A stretch of 42,504 bases of DNA from a bacterium (GTDB lineage: Bacteria; Bacillota; Clostridia; Lachnospirales; Lachnospiraceae): assembly GCA_023663725.1 (NCBI GenBank), contig JAMPGX010000024.1, positions 1 through 42,504 on the forward strand, read 5' to 3'. Positions 24,127-33,509 of the stretch are shown piece by piece (positions within the stretch are counted from its first letter, which is position 1; each line of letters begins with the position of its first letter). The notes beneath the pieces are model-generated. The model saw only the letters and a program-made list of their open reading frames with translations, was not told the origin of the DNA and made no database searches. Both the position numbers and the translations under genes were made by a program.

Positions 24127-25071
24127 CTACACACCGGAGCAATCGAAGGGCGGAATATAGCTTTCCTGCGCGGTATCGCCGTCCTGAATATAGACATTCT
24201 CCATGCCCAGACGCAGGCAGTAGTCGATTACGCGGCGGTATTCTTCAGAGGTGACCCGACGGTTCAACTCCGCATATTCTGCGACATGGGGCAGAGGCGT
24301 GTACTGACACATAACGCTGACATAGATGTCATTCCTATAAGTATCATGGAGATAGTGGAGTACCTTCTTGGTATCCTTGACCTGACCCGGCAGTACCAGA
24401 TGGCGCACGAGCATTCCTCGGCGCAACAGAGCGGTGTCAGGAGGATATACGGCGCCTTCGCTGTGAGTGGCTATAGACACGGGACGGGTGAATTCGGGTC
24501 TGCCCACCTGACGGAACATTTCTGCCAGAGCCAGCTTCGCTCTGTCAAAATAGTCGGCGGCGTGGGAATATCTGGCGCTGAGCTCGGAGGACATATATTT
24601 TAGATCGGGGAGATAAATGTGAACCAATCCCTCCAGAAGCTTAAGTGCATTCACATCCTCATAGCCGCTGCTGTTGTAGACGACCGGCAGGGACAAGCCG
24701 TCGAGACTGGCTTGACGCAGGGCGCAGGCGATAGCGGGAATGTAATGTGTGGGAGTCACCAGATTGATATTGGCGGCTCCCTGTTGCTGTAACTCAAGAA
24801 AGATTTTACTCAGACGACCGATGGAGATTTCCTTGCCGGACTGTCCCTGGGCGATATCATGATTCTGACAATATACGCAGCCCAAGCTACAACCGCTGAA
24901 AAACACAGTGCCGGAACCTGCGGCGCCGGAGATGCAGGGTTCCTCCCACATATGCAGCGCGGCGCGGGCTACCCGCAGCTGCGCAGTCTGACCGCAATAT
25001 CCTGTCTGGCCGGCCAATCGATTGACATGACAGTGACGGGGACAGAGCGCGCAGGAGGAAAAATTGTGCAT
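24127..25071 (-). CDS. radical SAM protein, PflX-like (COG1313)
   Basis: A 314-aa radical SAM protein. The cluster-binding motif is CSLGCVYCQN (C-x3-C-x2-C), preceded by an N-terminal Cys set CALCPRHC...GYCG that may hold a second Fe-S site. The pattern HMWEEPCISG and PDLKYMSSELSARYS matches the PflX group related to pyruvate formate-lyase activases. Activity is unknown. I chose the start at 25071 (after AAAGGAG) over an upstream extension that would run into the SRP RNA. Oxygen-sensitive chemistry fits an anaerobe. The short spacer to the SRP RNA suggests possible read-through from the SRP promoter. Confidence 0.85.
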   Translation of the reverse strand: MHNFSSCALCPRHCHVNRLAGQTGYCGQTAQLRVARAALHMWEEPCISGAAGSGTVFFSGCSLGCVYCQNHDIAQGQSGKEISIGRLSKIFLELQQQGAANINLVTPTHYIPAIACALRQASLDGLSLPVVYNSSGYEDVNALKLLEGLVHIYLPDLKYMSSELSARYSHAADYFDRAKLALAEMFRQVGRPEFTRPVSIATHSEGAVYPPDTALLRRGMLVRHLVLPGQVKDTKKVLHYLHDTYRNDIYVSVMCQYTPLPHVAEYAELNRRVTSEEYRRVIDYCLRLGMENVYIQDGDTAQESYIPPFDCSGV

Positions 25072-25146
25072 TGTGAGGGCTCCTTTCAGCAGAATGATCT
25101 GAGAGTATAAGACCGCATACCGCAGGCTGCTGCACAGACTCCGCCC

Positions 25147-25235
25147 GGCACCCTTGCGGCACATGGGAGGTTCCGCTTAGTGCTGCTTTGTTCCCAACCT
25201 GACACGGTTCACGGATTCCCATTGCGCAAGACCAA
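25147..25235 (-). ncRNA. ffs: small signal recognition particle RNA
   Basis: On the minus strand, the hallmark SRP core GTCAGGTTGGGAACAAAGCA (GTCAGG, GGAA loop region, AGCAGC) lies in a long hairpin. The 5' arm CTTGCG...ATGGGA pairs with TCCCAT...CGCAAG. This matches the bacterial small SRP RNA, which binds Ffh to target membrane proteins. Exact ends are estimated. Transcription probably begins near 25276, so the 5' end may be processed or longer. Confidence 0.85.
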
Positions 25236-25282
25236 ACTTCATCATCTGATTCACAGTTGCTCCTGCGATATACGGCTTTTAT

Positions 25283-25311
25283 AGTGTAGCGTTTTATCAG
25301 GTTTTTGTCAA
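25283..25311 (-). promoter_or_regulatory. strong sigma-A promoter of the SRP RNA
   Basis: On the minus strand: TTGACA (25306-25311), a 17-bp spacer and TACACT (25283-25288). This near-consensus promoter suits a stable RNA. Confidence 0.88.
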
Positions 25312-25342
25312 GGGAAATTCGACTTTGCCTCCTAAATTTTCC

Positions 25343-25371
25343 TTGCAAATTGAGGTTGTATTATTTATACT
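25343..25371 (+). promoter_or_regulatory. sigma-A promoter of the flavin reductase-rubredoxin gene
   Basis: TTGCAA (25343-25348), a 17-bp spacer and TATACT (25366-25371), divergent from the SRP RNA promoter. Confidence 0.75.
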
Positions 25372-25446
25372 TAAGTTACGTATCCTATATATTGCCAATC
25401 GGCTATGGGAATAGTATTTGGCGTCCACACGCAGAAAGAGGGAAAT

Positions 25447-26088
25447 ATGAATAATCAAGCATTCAGGCAATTATCTTACGGAGTATATGTGGTCAGCACA
25501 TGGGACGAGGGCAGAGCCACCGGTTGTACCGCCAACAGCGCCATGCAGATCACTTCGGAACCGGCTACAATCGCCGTGAGCATCAACCATAGCAATTACA
25601 CCAATACCTGTATCCAGAAGCTGGGCAAGTTTGCTATCTCCATATTGGGCGAGCACTCTGATCCCGGTACGATCGGCGTGTTTGGCTTCAAGAGCGGCAG
25701 GGATTACAATAAGTTTGATGAGGTGAAGCCGGAGATACGGGGATATATGCCTGTGATACCGGATGCCTGTGCCTATATTGTATGTGAAGTGGTAGACAAG
25801 CTGGAGACCAGCACCCACACCGTGTTTCTGGGAAAAGTTGTGGATGCGGATATCCTGAGAGCGGATGATCCGATGACCTATGCCTACTATCACAAGGTGA
25901 TCAAGGGCAAGAGCCCTAAGGCGGCGCCCACTTATATTCCGGAGGAGCCCCAGGCGGAAGAAGGGGATAAATATGTCTGCGGCATATGCGGGTATGAATA
26001 TCAGGGCGAGATTCCCTTCGAGGAGTTGCCGGAGGATTATGTCTGCCCAGTGTGCAAGCAGCCTAAGTCAGTGTTTCAGAAGAAGTGA
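25447..26088 (+). CDS. flavin reductase-rubredoxin fusion protein
   Basis: A 213-aa protein. Residues 1-155 form an FMN-binding split-barrel flavin reductase domain ([34 protein letters not shown]). The C-terminal 45 residues are a complete rubredoxin, with Cys pairs [10 protein letters not shown] and YVCPVCKQP binding iron. Such high-molecular-weight rubredoxins pass electrons from NAD(P)H to oxygen- or peroxide-detoxifying flavoproteins in anaerobes. The start follows AGAGGGAAAT. Its 3' end overlaps the 3' end of tadA on the other strand by 26 bp, so the two genes are convergent. Confidence 0.9.
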   Translation: MNNQAFRQLSYGVYVVSTWDEGRATGCTANSAMQITSEPATIAVSINHSNYTNTCIQKLGKFAISILGEHSDPGTIGVFGFKSGRDYNKFDEVKPEIRGYMPVIPDACAYIVCEVVDKLETSTHTVFLGKVVDADILRADDPMTYAYYHKVIKGKSPKAAPTYIPEEPQAEEGDKYVCGICGYEYQGEIPFEELPEDYVCPVCKQPKSVFQKK

Positions 26089-26587
26089 CCTCTGGGGCGT
26101 TCGCGCGTTTTTCCTGTTTGTTGCGGAGGCGCAGTCGGACGAAGAACTCTTTCAGAATCGCGCTGCACTCCGCCTCCAACACTCCTCTGGTCACGGCGGC
26201 CTGGTGGTTGAACTGGGACATTTCCAATATGTTCAACACTGAGCCGCCACATCCAGCCTTGGGATTCATGCACCCCATGACCACCTCAGGGATGCGGGCC
26301 TGAATGATGGCGCCGGCGCACATCTGACAGGGCTCCAGAGTCACATACAGCGTGCAGTCCTCCAGCCGCCAGTCGCCGATTACTCGGCTGGCTTTGTTGA
26401 TGGCGGTAATCTCGGCGTGCGCCAGCGTATTCTTGTCGGTGTTGCGGCGGTTATAGCCCCGCCCGATCACCTTTCCCTCATGGACGATGACGCAGCCGAT
26501 GGGCACTTCGCCCAGCGCCAGCGCTTTCTGCGCCAGCTTCAGCGCCATTCTCATATATTTTTCCTGTATACTTATGATTCCAGCCAT
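26063..26587 (-). CDS. tadA: tRNA-specific adenosine deaminase
   Basis: A 174-aa zinc deaminase that converts A34 of tRNA-Arg(ACG) to inosine. It has the zinc/catalytic motif HAEITAI (His and proton-shuttle Glu) and PCQMCAGA (two zinc-binding Cys), plus the VPIGCVIV entry strand. The length is near the usual 150-170. A basic C-terminal tail ends beyond the domain and overlaps the convergent upstream gene. TadA is essential in most bacteria. Confidence 0.93.
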   Translation of the reverse strand: MAGIISIQEKYMRMALKLAQKALALGEVPIGCVIVHEGKVIGRGYNRRNTDKNTLAHAEITAINKASRVIGDWRLEDCTLYVTLEPCQMCAGAIIQARIPEVVMGCMNPKAGCGGSVLNILEMSQFNHQAAVTRGVLEAECSAILKEFFVRLRLRNKQEKRANAPEVTSSETLT

Positions 26588-26762
26588 ATGGTTCTCACCG
26601 CACCTTCTTCATATTTTGCTAACTGACACACGCGTTTCCGTCTCAACGAGCCGCTTTTTCTAATTTCATATTATATTTGCGGATGTGAGGAAATGCGTAT
26701 ATACTGGAATTATTGTAACGCACACTGTATCTACCGTCAAGACGGGCGGGGAGGAAACCCAT

Positions 26763-27452
26763 ATGCGCTTCTGTGGAATCAATAAAACAACTCTTCTGGA
26801 CTATCCCGCACATGTAGCGGCAACCTTGTTTACCGGCGGCTGTAATATGCGATGTCCTTTTTGCCACAACGGTGGCCTGGTGCTGGAGCCGGAAGCTCAG
26901 CCGCAGATATCGGAGGAGGAGGTCCTGCGTTTTTTGCATAGGCGACAGGGGATTCTGGACGGGATATGTATCACTGGAGGCGAGCCGACACTCCAGTCAG
27001 GGCTGGAGGACTTTATTCGACGGGCGAGAGAACTCGGATATCTGGTGAAGCTGGATACCAATGGGTATCGCCCGCAGGTGTTAGAGCGCCTGCTCAACCA
27101 GGGCCTGCTGGACTATGTGGCCATGGACATAAAGGCTTCCCGCGAGCATTATTCGGATGCCTGTGGGCTGCCGGAGGTAGACCTGGTTCTGATTGAGAGG
27201 AGTGTGGAACTGTTGAAGGCATCACAGGTTCCCAGCGAATTTCGGACGACAGTGGTCAGGGGCATACATACGCTGGAGGAATTTACAGAGATCGGCCGAT
27301 GGTTGCAGGGCGGCAAGGCCTATTTTATACAGAGCTACCGAGAGAGTGGCCAGGTGATACGATCCGGTCTGGAAAGCTTTAGCCGCGAGCAGCTGGAGGA
27401 AATGCAAAGGCGGGCGGCAGTGTATATACCACAGACCGCGCTGAGAGGATAG
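26763..27452 (+). CDS. anaerobic ribonucleotide reductase-activating-like radical SAM protein (NrdG2 type)
   Basis: A 229-aa radical SAM activase. The start MRFCGINKTTLLDYPAHVAA is typical of the NrdG2/TIGR02495 group. The iron-sulphur motif is CNMRCPFCHN and the SAM-binding GGE motif is ITGGEPTLQSG. The family activates glycyl-radical enzymes, classically the class III ribonucleotide reductase. The partner enzyme is not in this window. The start at 26763 follows GGGAGGAAACC; a longer in-frame start upstream is less supported. Confidence 0.85.
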   Translation: MRFCGINKTTLLDYPAHVAATLFTGGCNMRCPFCHNGGLVLEPEAQPQISEEEVLRFLHRRQGILDGICITGGEPTLQSGLEDFIRRARELGYLVKLDTNGYRPQVLERLLNQGLLDYVAMDIKASREHYSDACGLPEVDLVLIERSVELLKASQVPSEFRTTVVRGIHTLEEFTEIGRWLQGGKAYFIQSYRESGQVIRSGLESFSREQLEEMQRRAAVYIPQTALRG

Positions 27453-27566
27453 ACTACTCGAAAATGCTCCCCAAGAGCGCGATATAGGGAACCTGCGGAG
27501 AAAACAGGAATATTATGCTATTAAGTCTATGATGAATATGTGGTGATATTCTTGGAAATATGGAGA

Positions 27567-28190
27567 ATGATATTGGAGGCAGCGGCAATTGCGGCGGCTC
27601 TCTCCGTCGATGCCTTTGCAGCGGGCTTTGCCTATGGAACCAAGCGAATCAGGCTTTCCCAGCTCTCTGTGCTGGTGATCAATGTGATTTGCAGCGCCAT
27701 TGTGGGGATGTTTCTGGGACTGGGCAGTCTGGTGGCCATATTTATCCCAGCAGGCTTGCAGCGGGGGCTGTGCTTTGGCCTGCTGTTTGCGTTGGGAATG
27801 ATTAAGCTGCTGGATGGTATTACCAGGGCGGCAATTCGAAAATATGGCAATTTGGATGGTCGTCTGGATTTTTCTCTGTTCAGCCTGCGCTTTGTATTAC
27901 ATGTATATGCAGATCCCGCAGCGGTAGACCTGGATCATTCGAAGTCGATCTCCGCAGTCGAGGCGGCTTCTCTGGCGCTGGCCCTGTCGCTTGACGGAGC
28001 GGCGGTGGGCTTCGGAGCCGCCATGGGGCAGGTCAGCATTTCAGCGGTGGTAATCGCGTCCCTCGTGGCCAACCAGATCACGCTGATGTCGGGCTCCTGG
28101 CTGGGGGAAAAACTCTCTCAAAGGTTTCATATGTCCCTTGGTTGGCTGGGAGGTGTGATCCTGTTGCTCCTGGCCGTTAGTAAACTGTAA
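27567..28190 (+). CDS. ytaF: YtaF-like sporulation membrane protein (MntP/YtaF fold)
   Basis: A protein of about 207 aa with six membrane helices in two repeats, each headed by a family motif: AALSVDAFAAGFAYG near the start and ALALSLDGAAVGFGAA in the second half. The YGTKRIRL segment and the soluble linker before the second repeat (PAAVDLDHSKSISAVEA) point to YtaF rather than the shorter Mn exporter MntP. YtaF is linked to sporulation in Bacillus; a cation-transport role is only suggested by the fold. The start is uncertain: ATG 27567 gives the typical N-terminus, while GTG 27540 is the longer option. Confidence 0.75.
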   Translation: MILEAAAIAAALSVDAFAAGFAYGTKRIRLSQLSVLVINVICSAIVGMFLGLGSLVAIFIPAGLQRGLCFGLLFALGMIKLLDGITRAAIRKYGNLDGRLDFSLFSLRFVLHVYADPAAVDLDHSKSISAVEAASLALALSLDGAAVGFGAAMGQVSISAVVIASLVANQITLMSGSWLGEKLSQRFHMSLGWLGGVILLLLAVSKL

Positions 28191-28208
28191 AAAGATAGTG
28201 TCTTTTTG
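28188..28208 (+). terminator. weak terminator-like hairpin after ytaF
   Basis: AAAAAGA, a short TAGTG loop and TCTTTTT lie at the ytaF stop. The stem is A/T-rich, so efficiency is uncertain. Confidence 0.4.
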
Positions 28209-28283
28209 TCGGAATATGTGTTATACTATTACTGATTACAGGTTTTATGAGGGATTGTGTCAGCAAGATAGAGGGGTATCAAA

Positions 28284-30392
28284 ATGCGGAAGAAAAAATG
28301 GGTTGTTTTGTGGGATAAACTGGAAAGCAGCGGCAGGCTTGTAAATATTCGTTCTGCCTTTATCATGGCAATTCCCGTGATTTTGGCCGGCTCTATTGCA
28401 CTGATCGTACAGACGCTGCTGGAGCTGATCGGGCTGGAGATGGCGCCGCTCAATTTTATCAGAGGTCTGGCGTCTCTTGTATATAATGCCACATTTGGCG
28501 TTTTGTCCCTGATTATGACTGCTCTGATCTGTATAAAGAATCTGGAGCAAATAGACCAGAGGTCCAATACGCTGCAGGGGATATTGATGTCTGTAACGGG
28601 CTTCATTCTCTTGAATGGAGGGCTGGAAAGAGCGCTGACACAAGGCAGTCTGGGAGTAAAAGGGATGTTCACCGCCATTGTGACGGCCTACCTGTCCTCT
28701 GAGCTGTATGGCCTCTTTCAACGCCTGTTTTGTAGAAAGGCCGGCAATCGATATGGGGATGATCCGGATTTTCAGGATATTGTGCGCAGCTTGCCGGCAA
28801 TGTTTTGTACTATAACGATTCTGGGGCTGATAAATCAGACGATAGCGCTGCTGACACCGGCTGACAGCTTTAACGATCTGTTTGTCCTGGCAGTGAACTG
28901 GCTGGCAGGAGGCATGGGACGCAGCTTGGGCAGTGGGATATGCTTTGTGCTGATCAGCAGCCTGCTATGGTTCTTTGGCATCCATGGCAGCGATGTGCTG
29001 GAGCCTATGACGCAGAGGCTGTTCCAGCCTGCCATTGAAAGTAATTCTGCTCTGGTTGCGTCAGGAGGCCAGGCGACAGAGATCCTGTCCAAGACTTTTT
29101 TTGATGTATTTGTGCTGATGGGCGGCTGTGGCTGTCTGATTGGTCTGTTTTTCTGTATCCTCATTACCAGCAGGAACAAAGACCTACGCAGCCTGACCAA
29201 GCTATCGGCCCCCATGGTAATATGCAATATCAATGAGATGATGACTTTTGGGATACCGGTTATCATGAACCCTGTCTTTTTGGCGCCGTTTCTGCTGGCT
29301 CCGCTGGTGTGTCTTCTGGATTCCTGGGCAGCTATGCGTCTGGGACTCGTTCCCCTGCCGATTATGGAGGTGGAGTGGATCACTCCGCCGCTCATCAGCG
29401 GTTATATGGCTACCGGCTCTCTGGCCGGCACGCTGCTGCAGCTGATCAATATAGGGATCAGTATCCTGATATACTGGCCATTCTTGAAGATATATGAGGC
29501 ATGGCAGCAGCATCAGCTGCAGGAGCAGCTCAGGCGGGTTACGGATTATATGAGGAAGATGGAGCATGCGGGGCGTCCTCTGGAGTTGACGCGGCAGCGG
29601 GATGAGATTGGCACTATTTCGCGTAAGCTTGCACAGGAGCTGAACCGTAGCCTTCGCGAAGGGCGGATCAGAATCTTCTATCAGCCGCAATACAATGCCA
29701 AGGATGAGTGTATGGGCGCGGAGGCGCTGCTTCGATTCGGCACCGAGAGATACGGAGACATCTACCCGCCGCTGGTACTGCAGTTGGCCAAGGAGATGGA
29801 CTATCTGTGGGAGCTGGAGAAATATATTCTCAGCTATGTGGTAAAGGATGCGGAGAATGTGCAGAAAGCGGTAGGACACAAGGTCAAGGTATCCATCAAT
29901 GTGACGCCGGAAACGATGCAGACTGAGGAGTTCATGGATTATATGGAGCTGATCAATATCCGCTGGAACAAGGAGCTGGTGGATATCTGTATCGAGGTAA
30001 CAGAGCAGACGTACATGGACATTGACGATATGGATGAGGTGCTGAGCCAGCTGCATGAACTGGGATATATGCTGGCAATCGACGATTTCTCTATGGGGAG
30101 CACTTCAATCCAGTATTTGAAAAAGAATTATTTTGACATCATCAAATTGGACGGCAATCTGGTGAAGAATATCTTTGGCCCGGGTAATGAGCGGGAGATA
30201 CTGAATTCTATCACCACGTTGGCCAAGTCTCTGGGCATACAGGTTATTGCGGAGTACACGGAGAATCGTCAGATACAGAAGGCGCTGGAGGAGATGGGAT
30301 GCTCTTTCTACCAGGGATATTTCTACAGTCCGGCAGTCAGTATCGAACAGCTAGGAGATGCGTTAAAACAATTTGAACGCAACAAGGAGTAA
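28284..30392 (+). CDS. PTS EIIC-like membrane domain fused to a c-di-GMP phosphodiesterase (EAL) domain
   Basis: A 702-aa fusion. Residues 1-415 resemble a lactose/cellobiose-type PTS EIIC permease (FFGIHGSDVLEP, CNINEMMTFGIPVIMNPVF, PPLISGYMATG). A linker of about 50 aa precedes an EAL domain (about 455-700). EAL residues for catalysis are present: GAEALLRF, the Asn in VSINVTPET, Glu in ICIEVTEQ, AIDDFSMG, IKLDG, VIAEYTEN and YQGYFYSPA. It is therefore probably an active c-di-GMP phosphodiesterase at the membrane. No EIIA or EIIB domain is attached or adjacent, so the EIIC part may act as a sugar sensor instead of a transporter. The start follows GAGGGG. Confidence 0.88.
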   Translation: MRKKKWVVLWDKLESSGRLVNIRSAFIMAIPVILAGSIALIVQTLLELIGLEMAPLNFIRGLASLVYNATFGVLSLIMTALICIKNLEQIDQRSNTLQGILMSVTGFILLNGGLERALTQGSLGVKGMFTAIVTAYLSSELYGLFQRLFCRKAGNRYGDDPDFQDIVRSLPAMFCTITILGLINQTIALLTPADSFNDLFVLAVNWLAGGMGRSLGSGICFVLISSLLWFFGIHGSDVLEPMTQRLFQPAIESNSALVASGGQATEILSKTFFDVFVLMGGCGCLIGLFFCILITSRNKDLRSLTKLSAPMVICNINEMMTFGIPVIMNPVFLAPFLLAPLVCLLDSWAAMRLGLVPLPIMEVEWITPPLISGYMATGSLAGTLLQLINIGISILIYWPFLKIYEAWQQHQLQEQLRRVTDYMRKMEHAGRPLELTRQRDEIGTISRKLAQELNRSLREGRIRIFYQPQYNAKDECMGAEALLRFGTERYGDIYPPLVLQLAKEMDYLWELEKYILSYVVKDAENVQKAVGHKVKVSINVTPETMQTEEFMDYMELINIRWNKELVDICIEVTEQTYMDIDDMDEVLSQLHELGYMLAIDDFSMGSTSIQYLKKNYFDIIKLDGNLVKNIFGPGNEREILNSITTLAKSLGIQVIAEYTENRQIQKALEEMGCSFYQGYFYSPAVSIEQLGDALKQFERNKE

Positions 30393-30399
30393 ATGCGCT

Positions 30400-33276
30400 A
30401 TGCTGAGACTAAGACCTTATAAGAACAGTGATGCGGAGATCATTGTGGGATGGCTGGGAGAAGAAAGGGAGTTCCGTCAATGGTGTGCCAACATATATGA
30501 CCACTATCCGATCAGCGCGGAGGAAATGGATACCTTTTACAGGGAGACGGAATACACATATCCGATGACGGCGCTGGACGAGGATGGAATTGTGGGGCAT
30601 CTGTCCCTGCGCTATGCCGATACGGAGGAGAAGGAGGTGCGGCTGGGCTTTCTGATTATCGCTCCCGAAAAGAGGGGGGCGGGATATGGCAGGGAGCTGT
30701 TACATCAGGCCGCCAGATATTCAATGCTTTTTCTGGGGGCGGAGAGAATCAGTCTGGTGATCTTTGAGGAGAATGCCAGGGCATACGCCTGCTATCTGAC
30801 GGCAGGGTTTCGGGATGTGACAACAGGCCAGCCCAGAATCTATGCCTTCCAGGACGAGACCTGGCATTACCGTAAGCTGGAGCTGGATATGTCCAGGGAG
30901 GCGCCAGAAAGAATCGATAAGGTATTGGCTCAGGTGCGCAGGGATGTGTTGACGGGCTTGTACGATCAGCAGGGAATGGTGGAGCAGCTGGAGCGATGGA
31001 AGGAAATATGCCTGGAGAGGGGCGAAAAGCTTCTTCTGGTCAGTGCGGACATAGACAGACTGAGGAATATTAACAATATATATGGGCATTCCGAGGGGGA
31101 TGTGGCGATTCAGACCATGGCGGAGATTCTGAAGGACAGCCTGTCAGAGCGAGAGGTTGCCGCGCGCGTGGGCGGAGATGAATTTGTCATAGCCATGCAT
31201 ACAGGCGGGGAAGTCGAGCAGATTGTGGACAGTCTGATTCATGCGATCAGCGGCCGCCTGGACAATTATAACCGTATTTCCGACAAAGAATATAGCATAG
31301 GCTTCAACTATTCGTATATCGTTCTGGAGCCGGATCGAGAGATGCGAGTACAGGATGCGCTGGACGACGCATTCAATCAGAAGCGCATTGTGAAAAACAA
31401 TCGCAGGACCTATTCCGCAATGAATGGGAGGATGGAACAGGAGGATTACGATCCCGCGGAAGAGAAGAGCGTGAACGATATTCTGGATCAAAACAGCTTT
31501 CGCTATGACTTCCAGCCGATTGTAAATGCCAGGACGGGGGATATCTACGGGTATGAAGCGCTTATGCGGGCAAAATACAACGACGCAGTGTCCCCCTATG
31601 TGATTCTGAAATATGCCATCAAATGTAAGCGACTCTATGATGTGGAGCGAGCCACGTTCAGCAATGTCCTGTCGGCAGTGGCAGGGAAGAGAGGGCTTTT
31701 TGAAGAGAAGAAGGTATTTCTCAACAGTATTCCCGGCTATCAGCTGGATTACGCGGATTACGAGAAGCTCCGGCGAGAGTATGGGGATATTCTGCAGCAG
31801 CTTGTGGTGGAGGTGATTGAGCAGGCGGAGTTAAATGATGAGGAGCTCAATACCCTGCTGCAGAGAAGTCGGGAGGATGGATTTGAAATCGCTATAGATG
31901 ACTATGGGACGGGCTACTCCAACACGGCCAGTCTGCTTCGATATCTGCCCAACTGCCTGAAGATTGACAGATTGTTGATCACGAACATTCAGGACGACGC
32001 CAAGAAACAGCATTTTGTGAAAAGCATTATAGAATTCGCGCATAACAACGGCTTCCTGGCTCTGGCAGAGGGCGTGGAGACAGCTGCGGAGCTGAAAGCG
32101 GTAATCCATATGGGGATAGATCTGATCCAGGGCTTTTACACGGCAAGGCCCTCCGCGGAGATCATCCAGAAGGTGGCTCCGGAGATCAGGGATGAGATTG
32201 TCAATACTACAATAGACAACAAGGGGCAGAGCAACCGCAAGGTATTCATGGTGACGGAGGAGAAGGAGCTGCCTTTGATGCGCCTTGCTCTGGAACAGTA
32301 CACGGGCATTCTCCTGTCCGATCAGGAGTTGATCCTGGTGGGTAATGAAGGTTATGTGGCCGGCATGTCTATCAAGATAAAGGACGGAAGCTGCGGCAGG
32401 CTGACTCTGCGCAATGTGCATCTGGAGAGTATTGCGGGACAGCCCTGCATTGATATTGGCAGGAATGCCAGTCTGACGATTCTGCTGGAGGGTGACAATG
32501 AACTGGACAAAATCGGTATTCGCGTGCCGAAGGAGAGTCGTCTGATCGTGGAAGGCAGTGGCCGTTTGAAGGTTGAGGCGCGGGAGATCCAATGCTATGG
32601 CATTGGCAATTCCAGCAACGCCGAGGTGGGAGAGATCATCTGGGCATCCTCCGGCACATTGTACATACATGCGGAGGGAAATGAATGCTTTGCATTAGGC
32701 GGTGGCATCTACAGGCAGGGCGGGGGTATACAGATCAACAGCGGGAGCATAGAGCTTAACGTGGCCAGCGAAACGGGGATCGGCATAGGCTGTCATGTGG
32801 GAAACTTGCCTGTCAACATACGGAATTGCAGGACCAGGGTGGAAATCAATTCCGGAACAGGAATTGGCATCGGCTGCATGGAGGGAGATCAGAATATTCA
32901 TATTGCCAACTCCAGTGTGGAGGTTAGAGGCTCCGGAAGTCATCTCTGCGGCATTGGCAGTGTGAAAAAAACGGGCGGGCTGATCCACATAGAGTCCGGC
33001 AGCCTCGCTGTTCAGTTCAGCGGACAGAATGTTGGGCTGGTAGGAAACGAGGGTGGTACTCTGACTGTGCTGACACAGGATTGTCGTCTGAATCTGAAAG
33101 GCGATGGGAGTCGGGTGTGGGGTATTGGCTCCATGGATCAATCGGCAACTATCTGGAGCAAGAATTCGACCTACGATATCAATATTCATGCGGGTGATTA
33201 TATGGCGATTGGCGCTGCGGAGGCAAAGACGGTATTCGACGGCGGCGAGAGGCATCTGAAGGTGAATGAGGATTGA
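30400..33276 (+). CDS. GNAT-GGDEF-EAL-beta-helix multidomain c-di-GMP protein
   Basis: A 958-aa protein with four parts. (1) A GNAT acetyltransferase domain at 1-165, with acetyl-CoA loop RGAGYGRELL. (2) A GGDEF domain at about 175-335 with intact ARVGGDEFVIAM and no RxxD inhibitory site. (3) An EAL domain at about 350-605 with intact GYEALMRA, FLNSIPG, EVIEQAEL, AIDDYGTGYSN, LKIDR and LAEGVETA. (4) A 330-residue C-terminal beta-helix-like domain with repeated GIGIGC and GIGS motifs. No membrane helix is seen, so it is cytoplasmic. It starts 7 bp after the EIIC-EAL gene with AAGGAG and forms an operon with it. Whether it is a net cyclase or phosphodiesterase is unclear. Confidence 0.88.
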   Translation: MLRLRPYKNSDAEIIVGWLGEEREFRQWCANIYDHYPISAEEMDTFYRETEYTYPMTALDEDGIVGHLSLRYADTEEKEVRLGFLIIAPEKRGAGYGRELLHQAARYSMLFLGAERISLVIFEENARAYACYLTAGFRDVTTGQPRIYAFQDETWHYRKLELDMSREAPERIDKVLAQVRRDVLTGLYDQQGMVEQLERWKEICLERGEKLLLVSADIDRLRNINNIYGHSEGDVAIQTMAEILKDSLSEREVAARVGGDEFVIAMHTGGEVEQIVDSLIHAISGRLDNYNRISDKEYSIGFNYSYIVLEPDREMRVQDALDDAFNQKRIVKNNRRTYSAMNGRMEQEDYDPAEEKSVNDILDQNSFRYDFQPIVNARTGDIYGYEALMRAKYNDAVSPYVILKYAIKCKRLYDVERATFSNVLSAVAGKRGLFEEKKVFLNSIPGYQLDYADYEKLRREYGDILQQLVVEVIEQAELNDEELNTLLQRSREDGFEIAIDDYGTGYSNTASLLRYLPNCLKIDRLLITNIQDDAKKQHFVKSIIEFAHNNGFLALAEGVETAAELKAVIHMGIDLIQGFYTARPSAEIIQKVAPEIRDEIVNTTIDNKGQSNRKVFMVTEEKELPLMRLALEQYTGILLSDQELILVGNEGYVAGMSIKIKDGSCGRLTLRNVHLESIAGQPCIDIGRNASLTILLEGDNELDKIGIRVPKESRLIVEGSGRLKVEAREIQCYGIGNSSNAEVGEIIWASSGTLYIHAEGNECFALGGGIYRQGGGIQINSGSIELNVASETGIGIGCHVGNLPVNIRNCRTRVEINSGTGIGIGCMEGDQNIHIANSSVEVRGSGSHLCGIGSVKKTGGLIHIESGSLAVQFSGQNVGLVGNEGGTLTVLTQDCRLNLKGDGSRVWGIGSMDQSATIWSKNSTYDINIHAGDYMAIGAAEAKTVFDGGERHLKVNED

Positions 33277-33301
33277 TCAAACACTGCCCCTGCAGGATGA
33301 C

Positions 33302-33343
33302 AAAAGGAACTGCGCCCCATTGTTTGGCGGACAGTTCCTTTTT
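33302..33343. terminator. bidirectional terminator before tRNA-Ser
   Basis: AAAAGGAACTG (33302-33312) pairs with CAGTTCCTTTTT (33332-33343), with an additional inner CGCC/GGCG pair. A-run and T-run on the two sides allow it to end both the c-di-GMP operon (+) and the tRNA transcript (-). Confidence 0.88.
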
Positions 33344-33354
33344 CTTCTAACCAG

Positions 33355-33440
33355 CGGAGCCGGAGGGATTCGAACCCTCGTGCCCCGGAGGGCAAACGCA
33401 TTTCGAGTGCGCCCCGTTATGACCGCTTCGATACGGCTCC
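33355..33440 (-). tRNA. tRNA-Ser (CGA anticodon)
   Basis: On the minus strand, an 86-nt class II tRNA. Acceptor GGAGCCG pairs with CGGCTCC, with discriminator G. The anticodon loop is CTCGAAA (CGA), the variable arm GCCCTCCGGGGC is long, and the T-arm is GAGGGTTCGAATCCCTC. The long variable arm and G73 fit serine. CCA is not encoded. Confidence 0.95.
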
Positions 33441-33456
33441 CTGTAATCCGTTATTT

Positions 33457-33485
33457 ATTTTAAAGCATAATCTCTAGTTTGGCAA
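33457..33485 (-). promoter_or_regulatory. sigma-A promoter of tRNA-Ser
   Basis: On the minus strand: TTGCCA (33480-33485), 17 bp and TAAAAT (33457-33462), placed about 15 bp upstream of the tRNA. Confidence 0.75.
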
Positions 33486-33509
33486 GTGATATTTTTTCCG
33501 TTGAGAGTC

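Noticed and set aside
33355-33440. tRNA-Ser as an attachment site for an integrated element
   Set aside because: No duplicated tRNA 3' end and no adjacent integrase were found; neighbours are ordinary genes.
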